From the NCBI RefSeq assembly GCF_001651855.1, contig NZ_LNQC01000062.1:36138-100137 (forward strand): 64,000 nucleotides of DNA. The letters run 5' to 3'. This stretch comes from Sinorhizobium americanum. Its GTDB lineage: Bacteria; Pseudomonadota; Alphaproteobacteria; Rhizobiales; Rhizobiaceae. The position numbers were made by a program, and so were the translations under genes. Positions 57,627 through 64,000 of the stretch are shown piece by piece (positions within the stretch are counted from its first letter, which is position 1; each line of letters opens with the position of its first letter). The notes under the pieces are model-generated. The model was not told the DNA's origin and did no database searches. It was given only the letters and a program-made list of their open reading frames with translations.

Positions 57627-58406
57627 TCAGTGTCCCCCGAGTTTCAGATTGTTGATGGACAGGAGCAGGTCGGGGGAAATTCCGTAGCCGCTCGAAGAAC
57701 CGAAAACCGCAAGCGGATCGTAGCCGCCGGAAGAATTGTTGATTTCCCAAAGGGCGGTGAAGCGATCGATGAAGGCTGCAAGCTTTACCGGATCCTGGAA
57801 ATCCTTGAAGTCGATTGCTTCCTCATAGGCCTTGGCCTGCCGGTCGACGTCGGCCGCGGCAAATTCCTCCGGGAGCTGCAGCGCCGTCCGCACCACCTGT
57901 GCCAGCGCCTCGTCGGCGATGATCTCGTAGCCGCTGGTGAGCAAGGGCGCCGTGCGCTCGAAATAGAGCGCCAGCCTAACGCCGGTATTCTCCTCGCCGG
58001 CATTCTGCTCCAGCGTCTGGCGCGTGTATTTGTTGACAACGCCCTTCTGCGCAGGGTCGAAGGAGGTGGCCGTGTCGCCGTGCCGGGCGAAATTGAGCGA
58101 TTCGACCAAGGCCTTGTAGCGGCTGTCCGCCAGCTTGTTGGCAAAGGCGCCTTCGCTGTCGACACCCTCCGTCAGCACCTTGCGCATGAAGGCCTTGGCG
58201 TAGGCCATGTCCTCCAGCCCGTGCGCTTTCATCGCATAGTCATAGAGCCGGCTGTCGGCAAAGAACTCGTCGAGCGTTTTGATGCTGCCGATCCTGGAAA
58301 GGTAGTATTCCGTCTCGCGCGCCACCTGCGGCTGCTCGGAGACGCGCTCCAGCGAGCTCGTAAGGTCGGCGGTTATCAGCTTGTAGCTCGTATAGGTCGT
58401 CGTCAC
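57627..58406 (-). CDS. DUF1217-type flagellar-cluster protein
   Basis: 259 residues from a GTG at 58406, giving the N-terminus [20 protein letters not shown]. The upstream extension in the same frame is not protein-like. It is helical, with repeated short helices ([20 protein letters not shown], then [17 protein letters not shown]), typical of DUF1217 proteins, which occur in alphaproteobacterial flagellar clusters. It has no signal peptide. It is the first gene of the flgF-fliI transcript and diverges from motA. The role is unknown; an axial or export substrate is possible. Confidence 0.8.
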   Translation of the reverse strand: MTTTYTSYKLITADLTSSLERVSEQPQVARETEYYLSRIGSIKTLDEFFADSRLYDYAMKAHGLEDMAYAKAFMRKVLTEGVDSEGAFANKLADSRYKALVESLNFARHGDTATSFDPAQKGVVNKYTRQTLEQNAGEENTGVRLALYFERTAPLLTSGYEIIADEALAQVVRTALQLPEEFAAADVDRQAKAYEEAIDFKDFQDPVKLAAFIDRFTALWEINNSSGGYDPLAVFGSSSGYGISPDLLLSINNLKLGGH

Positions 58407-58588
58407 GATCGCTCGCCTGTCCGGAATGGCGGCCCGGCGCGATGGCCCGACCTTGCCGAATCCTGCCTCTATTGGCTTGCGCGAACCTGTTCGGCGCGGC
58501 GGTCGCGAGCGGCCCTCACGGCCAGCCTCACGCAAGGAAGAAATCTTATTCCGTCGTAGGTAAATCACGATCGCGACAGGTATCGACA
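58407..58588. promoter_or_regulatory. Divergent promoter region DUF1217-flgF / motA-fliM-fliN-fliG
   Basis: 182 bp between two divergent flagellar operons, so it must hold both promoters and any Rem or VisNR site. The stretch GAAATCTTATTCCGTCGTAGG near 58540 is locally AT-richer. No specific element can be assigned by eye. Confidence 0.5.
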
Positions 58589-59467
58589 ATGAACATCATC
58601 ATCGGGCTCCTTGTGACTTTCGGCTGTATCCTCGGCGGCTACCTCGCCATGGGCGGTCACCTGGAAGTCCTCAACCAGCCTTTCGAGCTGATGATCATCG
58701 GCGGGGCCGGCATCGGCGGCTTCATCATGGCCAACTCGATGAAGGTGGTGAAGGATACCGGCAAGGCGCTCGGCGAGGCGTTCAGGCACAAGGTGCCGAA
58801 GGAGCGCCACTACCTCGACACGCTCGGCGTGCTCTACAGCCTGATGCGCGACCTGAGAACCAAGTCGCGCAACGAAATCGAGGCTCACATCGACAACCCA
58901 GAGGAATCGCCGATTTTCCAATCCGCGCCGACCGTCCTGCAGAACAAGGAACTGACGGCGTTCATCTGCGACTATGTGCGGCTCATCATCATCGGCAATG
59001 CCCGCTCGCACGAGATCGAGGCGCTGATGGACGAGGAGATCCATACGATCACTCATGACAAGATGAAGTGCTATCACGCCTTGACGAGCATGGGCGATGC
59101 GCTGCCGGCGATCGGCATCGTCGCGGCGGTTCTCGGGGTGATCAAGGCGATGGGCGCCATCAGCGAGGCACCGGAAGTGTTGGGCGCGAAGATCGCCGCC
59201 GCACTCGTCGGAACGCTGCTCGGCGTCTTCCTCTCTTACTCGATCGTCGGTCCGCTTGTCGCCAACATCAAGGCCGTGCGCGAAAAGCAGAACCGGCTGT
59301 ACGTCATCGTCAAGCAGACATTGCTTGCCTACATGAATGGCTCCGTTCCCCAGGTCGCCCTCGAATATGGCCGCAAGACGATCTCCGCCTATGAGCGACC
59401 GTCGATCGATGCGGTCGAGCAGGAGATGATGAACCCCGGCGGCGGCGGCGAAAGCAAGGCGGCTTGA
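58589..59467 (+). CDS. motA: Flagellar motor stator protein MotA
   Basis: 292 residues from the ATG at 58589, preceded by ACAGG. It has four membrane spans: two N-terminal (about 1-22 and 28-50) and two around 165-225. The conserved segment is [20 protein letters not shown]. It forms the proton channel with MotB, which is encoded 16 kb away on the other strand. Its stop precedes the fliM ATG by 5 nt. Confidence 0.96.
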   Translation: MNIIIGLLVTFGCILGGYLAMGGHLEVLNQPFELMIIGGAGIGGFIMANSMKVVKDTGKALGEAFRHKVPKERHYLDTLGVLYSLMRDLRTKSRNEIEAHIDNPEESPIFQSAPTVLQNKELTAFICDYVRLIIIGNARSHEIEALMDEEIHTITHDKMKCYHALTSMGDALPAIGIVAAVLGVIKAMGAISEAPEVLGAKIAAALVGTLLGVFLSYSIVGPLVANIKAVREKQNRLYVIVKQTLLAYMNGSVPQVALEYGRKTISAYERPSIDAVEQEMMNPGGGGESKAA

Positions 59468-59472
59468 ACATC

Positions 59473-60420
59473 ATGAATCCGAGCACCGCATCGAACGTCT
59501 ACGCTTTCGACAAGAGACTGCTGGCGCGCATGGCCGGCGCGCTCGGCGACGACAAGACCATCGGCCGCATCGCTCTCGATCTCGGCCATGTCTTCAGCGA
59601 GCGCCTTCCCGATTTGCTCAAGCAGGAGACGGGGCACGACATTGCGATCGGCTATGCCGGCTTCAAGATGGGGCTCAGGAACGAACTCATTGCCGAACTC
59701 GGAGAAGCGGCCCTGCTCAGCGACGTTACGCTGCGCAACTGGTGCGCCGATTTCCAGATCGGCTGCGACAGCCCGGTTCTCATCACCCTCGTCGAAGCCC
59801 TGCTCGGCGCCGAGCCCACCGACATCGAGGAGCCGCTGCCGCGGGCACTCTCAAAGATCGAGATCGACGTGGCGGTGCCGGTCTTCGAGGGCATCGCCGA
59901 GGTCGTGCGCATGGCGGTCAATGCGCCGGGTAGCTTCGAGCCGGTGGTCGCCCGGCCGCATAACGGTGCCGAACGGCTGCCGCCCGACCCCGCCCTCGAG
60001 GATATCTACGCCGCCTCGATCGACATGACCTGCGGACTTGGGCCGGTGCTTTCCACCTTCTCGGTGATCGTTCCGCAAAGCGTGCTGCTCAAGACCCAGA
60101 TAGTCCCGCCCCGGAGCGCCGGACAGAACGACAGTATGAAGACGGATTGGAGCGAGCAGCTCGAGGAGCAGATTCGCCGCTCGGCCGTGACACTCGAGGC
60201 GCGCATCCAGCTGGAAAGCCTGACGCTCGATACGATCAGCCGGCTTCAGCCCGGAGACGTGATCCCCTTCCATGACGGCCAGGACGTGCGGGTCGAGGTC
60301 AACGCCAATGGTCGCGATCTCTATGTCTGCGAATTCGGCCGGTCAGGGGCGCGATACACGGTTCGTATCAAGGACACGCACGGGTCCGAAGAGGACATCC
60401 TTCGCCACATCATGAGTTAA
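59473..60420 (+). CDS. fliM: Flagellar motor switch protein FliM
   Basis: 315 residues from the ATG at 59473; a TTG at 59464 that overlaps the motA stop is an alternative. The middle domain and the C-terminal SpoA domain (RLQPGDVIPFHDGQDVRVEV) are visible. The N-terminal CheY-binding peptide seen in enterobacteria is not obvious. It forms the C ring with FliN and FliG, encoded next. Confidence 0.92.
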   Translation: MNPSTASNVYAFDKRLLARMAGALGDDKTIGRIALDLGHVFSERLPDLLKQETGHDIAIGYAGFKMGLRNELIAELGEAALLSDVTLRNWCADFQIGCDSPVLITLVEALLGAEPTDIEEPLPRALSKIEIDVAVPVFEGIAEVVRMAVNAPGSFEPVVARPHNGAERLPPDPALEDIYAASIDMTCGLGPVLSTFSVIVPQSVLLKTQIVPPRSAGQNDSMKTDWSEQLEEQIRRSAVTLEARIQLESLTLDTISRLQPGDVIPFHDGQDVRVEVNANGRDLYVCEFGRSGARYTVRIKDTHGSEEDILRHIMS

Positions 60421-60438
60421 CCGACCTCGCATCGCAGA

Positions 60439-61050
60439 ATGCCTGAGGCAAGCTTCAACTGGAATAATCCGCCCATGGTACGCAAGAAAGCAGCATCCAT
60501 CGAAGAACAGGCCGCATTTGCGGGAGACGTCGAACTCGACCAGGCGATCGACGACCTGCGCGGCGTTCTCAAGCAGGACAGTGCGGCAACGGATTTCGGC
60601 GGCGATTTCGGTGCCGCCGAACCATTTGGCCAGGCCGGGGATTTCGGCGGCGATCTCGGTGCTGGCGGCTTCGGTGGCGATTTCGCTGACACGTCCCTGG
60701 GCGGCGGCCTCGATATGGGTACCGGTTTTGCCGGCGGCGATTTCGGCGGCGACGATTTCGGAGCCGCTGCGTCCGGCGCTGCGCCGGGCAGCGGCATGTC
60801 GTCCAATATGGACCTGATCATGGACATTCCGATCGATGTCCAGATCGTCCTTGGCACGAGCCGAATGCAGGTCTCCGGCCTGATGGGCCTGACCGAGGGC
60901 GCAACGATCGCGCTCGACCGCAGGATCGGCGAGCCGGTCGAGATCATGGTCAACGGCCGGGTGATCGGCCGTGGCGAGATTACCGTACTCGAGGGCGATG
61001 TGACCCGTTTCGGCGTCAAGCTCATCGAGATAAAGGGCAGCAAGAAATAG
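60439..61050 (+). CDS. fliN: Flagellar motor switch protein FliN
   Basis: 203 residues; an internal ATG at 60475 is an alternative start. Residues about 52-115 are a Gly/Asp/Phe low-complexity stretch with recurrent GGDFG or similar units. The C-terminal SpoA domain (about 125-200) has [20 protein letters not shown] and [20 protein letters not shown]. It is about 65 residues longer than E. coli FliN because of the Gly-rich part. It lies 18 nt after fliM. Confidence 0.93.
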   Translation: MPEASFNWNNPPMVRKKAASIEEQAAFAGDVELDQAIDDLRGVLKQDSAATDFGGDFGAAEPFGQAGDFGGDLGAGGFGGDFADTSLGGGLDMGTGFAGGDFGGDDFGAAASGAAPGSGMSSNMDLIMDIPIDVQIVLGTSRMQVSGLMGLTEGATIALDRRIGEPVEIMVNGRVIGRGEITVLEGDVTRFGVKLIEIKGSKK

Positions 61051-61077
61051 TCCGATGATCGGGCGAGGGATGAATCC

Positions 61078-62109
61078 ATGATGGATTTCGAAAGTTTCGA
61101 AGGGCAGGCACTGGCCACACCGCTCAGTCAGACGGAAAAGGCCGCCGCCGTGCTGCTCGCCATGGGGAAGTCCGTGGCCGGTAAACTGTTGAAATTCTTC
61201 ACGCAGAGCGAATTGCAGGCAATCATCGCCGCGGCGCAGTCGCTGCGCGCCATCCCTCCCCACGAGCTCGAGGCGCTGGTCAACGAATTCGAGGATCTGT
61301 TCACCGAAGGCGCCGGCCTGATGGACAATGCCAAGGCGATGGAGAGCATTCTCGAAGAGGGCCTGACGCCGGACGAGGTCGACGGCCTGCTGGGGCGGCG
61401 CGCCACCTTCCAGTCCTACGAGGCAAGCATCTGGGACCGGCTGCAGGAATGCGATCCGGTCGCCGTTGCCGAGTCGCTCGCCAAGGAACATCCGCAGACG
61501 ATCGCCTATGTGCTTTCGATGATGCCTTCTAGCTTCGGCGCCAAGGTGCTGCTGCAGCTGTCGGACAAACAGCGCCCGGACATCCTCAACCGCGCCGTCA
61601 ACATGAAGAATGTCAGCCCGAAGGCTGCCTCCATCATCGAGACGCGCGTCATCGAGATGATCGACGCGATGGAGGCGGAGCGCAATTCGCCCGGCCCGGC
61701 GAAGATCGCCGAGGTGATGAACGAACTCGAAAAGAAGCAGGTGGACACGCTGCTCGCCTCGCTGGAAACGATCAACACCGATTCCGCCAAGAAGGTTCGG
61801 CCGAAGATCTTCCTGTTCGACGACATTCTCTACATGCCGCAGAGAAGCCGGGTGCAGCTCTTCAACGACGTCTCGACCGACATCATCACCATGGCGCTCA
61901 GGGGTTCGGCTCCGGAACTGCGCGAATCGGTCCTCGCATCCGTCGGCGCACGCCAGCGGCGCATGATCGAATCGGACCTTGCAGTCGGCGATGCCGGCAT
62001 CAACCCGCGCGACATCGCCATTGCCCGGCGCTCGATCACCCAGGAAGCGATTCGGCTTGCAGCCAGCGGACAGCTCGAGCTCAAGGAAAAGGAATCGGAA
62101 GCCGCTTGA
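61078..62109 (+). CDS. fliG: Flagellar motor switch protein FliG
   Basis: 343 residues. It has an N-terminal FliF-binding domain, a middle domain with AKEHPQTIAYVLSMMPSSFG near 140, and a C-terminal torque domain containing KIFLFDDILYMPQRSRVQLF. It transmits torque from MotA. It lies 27 nt after fliN and ends the motA-fliM-fliN-fliG run. Confidence 0.95.
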   Translation: MMDFESFEGQALATPLSQTEKAAAVLLAMGKSVAGKLLKFFTQSELQAIIAAAQSLRAIPPHELEALVNEFEDLFTEGAGLMDNAKAMESILEEGLTPDEVDGLLGRRATFQSYEASIWDRLQECDPVAVAESLAKEHPQTIAYVLSMMPSSFGAKVLLQLSDKQRPDILNRAVNMKNVSPKAASIIETRVIEMIDAMEAERNSPGPAKIAEVMNELEKKQVDTLLASLETINTDSAKKVRPKIFLFDDILYMPQRSRVQLFNDVSTDIITMALRGSAPELRESVLASVGARQRRMIESDLAVGDAGINPRDIAIARRSITQEAIRLAASGQLELKEKESEAA

Positions 62110-62166
62110 TCGCGGATTCTTCGGCGCGGTGTCTCACCGACACCAATGGGCGAACTGATTTCTGTT

Positions 62167-62195
62167 GAGCCGGACGCCTTCTTGACGTCCGGCTC
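62167..62195 (+). terminator. Putative terminator after fliG
   Basis: A 10-bp stem, GAGCCGGACG and CGTCCGGCTC, with a CCTTCTTGA loop, 57 nt after the fliG stop and before flhB. The T-tail is short (TTG), so termination may be partial. Confidence 0.6.
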
Positions 62196-62301
62196 TTGCG
62201 CATGAGGCATGAGCGGTCCACGACAGGGGCTGTGGGGCACGTCGGCGTCGGCCGATTAGGAGTGGCCGCGGCTCCTGGCCAGTATGGGAGCTCCCTGTTT
62301 C

Positions 62302-63384
62302 ATGTCTGAAGATCAGGACAAGGACAGTAAAACCGAAGCGCCGTCGGAGAAAAAACTCTCCGATGCGGCCGAAAAGGGCAATATCCCCTTTTCCCGCGAA
62401 GTGACCGCCTTCGCCTCGACGCTCGCGGTCTACATCTTCATCGTCTTCTTTCTTTCCGAGGGTGCGGCGAGCACAGCCGAGGCTCTCAAGGACATATTCG
62501 AGCAGCCGGAAGCTTGGCGGCTCGAAACGGCAACGGATGCCGTCGGGTTGATCTCGCACGTCATCCTGAAGTCCGCGGGCCTGGTCATTCCGATCTTCCT
62601 GCTGCTCATCATCTTCGGCGTCGGCTCGTCGATCTTCCAGAACCTGCCGCGGCCGGTGCTCGACCGGATCATGCCCAACATGAACCGCGTGTCGCCGATC
62701 GCGGGCTTCAAGCGCATCTTCGGTGTTCCGGGGCTGGTGGAGTTCGCCAAGTCGCTGTTCAAGGTCATCGTCGTGTCGATCATCGTCGTCCTGGTGCTGT
62801 GGAACGATTATTTCGCCACGCTCGACCTGATGTTCTCGGATCCGGTGACGATCTTCGCCACCATGACCTCCGACCTGAAGCAGATCGTCACCGTCGTGCT
62901 CCTTGCCACGGCAGTGCTGGCAATCGTCGATCTCTTCTGGACCCGCCATCATTGGTATAGCGAACTGAGGATGACGAAGCAGGAGGTGAAGGAGGAACTA
63001 AAGCAGTCGCAGGGCGATCCGATCGTCAAGTCGCGGCTGCGGTCGATGCAGCGGGATCGCGCCCGCAAGCGCATGATCGGTTCCGTGCCGCGTGCCACGC
63101 TGGTGATCGCCAACCCGACCCACTATGCGGTCGCGCTCCGCTATGTGCGCGAAGAGAACGACGCCCCCGTCGTCGTGGCGATGGGGCAGGATCTGCTCGC
63201 CCTCAAGATCCGTGAGATTGCCGAGAAAAACGGCATTCCGGTGTTCGAGGATCCGCCGCTCGCACGCTCCATGTTTGCACAAGTCTCGGTAGATAGTGTC
63301 ATTCCACCGGTGTTTTACAAGGCAGTCGCCGAACTCATTCATCGGGTTTACGCAGCTCAGCCGCAACAAAAACGGGTGACATGA
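62302..63384 (+). CDS. flhB: Flagellar biosynthesis protein FlhB
   Basis: 360 residues from the ATG at 62302 ([20 protein letters not shown]), preceded by GGGAG. It has four membrane spans in the first 210 residues, then the cytoplasmic domain with the self-cleaving NPTH at 271-274. It controls the switch from hook to filament export together with FliK. It overlaps the next gene by 4 nt (ATGA). Confidence 0.96.
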   Translation: MSEDQDKDSKTEAPSEKKLSDAAEKGNIPFSREVTAFASTLAVYIFIVFFLSEGAASTAEALKDIFEQPEAWRLETATDAVGLISHVILKSAGLVIPIFLLLIIFGVGSSIFQNLPRPVLDRIMPNMNRVSPIAGFKRIFGVPGLVEFAKSLFKVIVVSIIVVLVLWNDYFATLDLMFSDPVTIFATMTSDLKQIVTVVLLATAVLAIVDLFWTRHHWYSELRMTKQEVKEELKQSQGDPIVKSRLRSMQRDRARKRMIGSVPRATLVIANPTHYAVALRYVREENDAPVVVAMGQDLLALKIREIAEKNGIPVFEDPPLARSMFAQVSVDSVIPPVFYKAVAELIHRVYAAQPQQKRVT

Positions 63385-63827
63385 TCTTGAAGAAGTGCGA
63401 ATTCTCCGAAAAACGCGAAAGACTAGTGGCAGAGGCGATTCGTCCGGTAGCGACAGAACTGCGCCTGATCGACGCTGCGGACTTCATCGCGCTCCTGCGG
63501 TTCGAGTCCCATGCGAGCCTCGCCGATCTGGTGGAATCGGCGGCGGAACTCTACTTCCTGCCGGGGACGGTGAATTTCGGCCTCGGCGGCAACTACAATC
63601 TCGACTGGAACAGCTGCCCCGAAATCATCTTGGATCTCGAGTTGAAGCCCCGCGGCGTGACAGTCTATGCGCGCCTCGTGCTTGCCGGCGAAGCGGCGGG
63701 TATCGAGATCAGCCACATCAATTTCCAGCATCCCTCGACCGATCCGGACGAGAATACCGCCTTCCTCGCCAGGAGCCTGGAAGAGGCGAAATTCGTCAAA
63801 TCCTACCCCCTGCCGCTGGCGAGTTGA
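63381..63827 (+). CDS. Unknown protein coupled to flhB (148 aa)
   Basis: 148 residues, cytosolic, with no signal or span. It begins [20 protein letters not shown], and its ATG overlaps the flhB stop (ATGA), so it is translationally coupled. The centre is beta-rich ([20 protein letters not shown], then [19 protein letters not shown]). No family is recognised. In S. meliloti an unnamed reading frame is expected between flhB and visR, which fits this position. Confidence 0.75.
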   Translation: MILKKCEFSEKRERLVAEAIRPVATELRLIDAADFIALLRFESHASLADLVESAAELYFLPGTVNFGLGGNYNLDWNSCPEIILDLELKPRGVTVYARLVLAGEAAGIEISHINFQHPSTDPDENTAFLARSLEEAKFVKSYPLPLAS

Positions 63828-63877
63828 GCGAGCGGTTAACAACTTCGTCGCTGCAACAGGCTTTGTGTTTGTCCCTC

Positions 63878-63898
63878 TCCTCGGATTTAACCCGAGGA
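63878..63898. terminator. Hairpin after the flhB-coupled gene
   Basis: A 7-bp stem, TCCTCGG and CCGAGGA, with an ATTTAAC loop, 51 nt after the stop at 63827. It lacks a clear T-run. It is a possible end of the flhB transcript. The remaining 100 bp to the window edge hold no identifiable gene. Confidence 0.4.
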
Positions 63899-64000
63899 AG
63901 GGGCAAATTTCGCGGAAAACCTAGTCTAGTGCCCATCCATAAACGCCTGTTTTTCTGCGGTTTTGCAAGGTTGTTTGCCGGCTGACATCGTTTCTTGGGA

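Noticed and set aside
63828..64000. Start or end of another motility regulator at the right edge
   Set aside because: visR/visN are expected beyond this edge in S. meliloti, but the last 170 bp show no frame that can be recognised.

Overview
The window is GC-rich alphaproteobacterial chromosome and looks like Sinorhizobium/Ensifer, close to S. meliloti. The reasons are the aglEFGAK alpha-glucoside operon with its LacI-type regulator aglR, the zwf-pgl-edd Entner-Doudoroff cluster, four tandem flagellin genes, the rhizobia-specific motility genes motC, motD/fliK and motE, the orphan OmpR-type regulator Rem, the flaF/flbT pair, and several copies of palindromic intergenic repeats of the RIME type. 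No rRNA, tRNA, CRISPR array, prophage or insertion sequence was seen.

Left part (1-28 kb), metabolism. A truncated XRE-type regulator diverges from isocitrate lyase (aceA), which is followed by two tiny genes. A LysR regulator, a small protein and a large McpZ-like chemoreceptor come next. Then follow a BaiN-type flavoprotein, a glutamine-synthetase-like ligase paired with a FAD amine oxidase (probably gamma-glutamyl polyamine catabolism), zwf-pgl-edd, and a PilZ-like protein. The agl operon (aglE-F-G-A-K, minus strand) diverges from aglR across a region with two identical LacI-type palindromes 204 bp apart. folD and an orphan glycosyltransferase end this part. The agl genes import and hydrolyse alpha-glucosides to glucose, which the neighbouring zwf-pgl-edd genes can route into the Entner-Doudoroff pathway.

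Right part (26.5-64 kb), one nearly uninterrupted motility cluster. The minus strand, read from right to left, carries: DUF1217 protein-flgF-fliI-unknown-flgB-flgC-fliE-flgG-flgA-flgI-motE-flgH-fliL-fliP; four flagellin units (flaA, flaB, flaD, flaC), each with its own conserved leader and terminator; FliH-like-motB-motC-fliK(motD)-lytic transglycosylase; rem; then flgE-flgK-flgL-flaF-flbT-flgD-fliQ-flhA-fliR, a coiled-coil (FliJ-like) protein, a FlgJ-type rod-binding protein, a FlgN-like protein and an unknown membrane-anchored protein. The plus strand carries motA-fliM-fliN-fliG and flhB-unknown. Many genes overlap by ATGA, indicating translational coupling.

The most interesting unexplained signals are: the conserved block 66-76 nt upstream of all four flagellin genes, possibly a promoter or a FlbT-responsive leader; a hairpin that appears to bury the flgB ribosome-binding site; a lytic transglycosylase reading-overlapped with fliK that could supply the hydrolase missing from the short FlgJ; RIME repeats that supply the stop codons of aglK and fliR; the AglR operator pair; and several conserved-looking but unassigned flagellar-cluster genes. 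All functions are inferred from sequence reading alone, without database searches.
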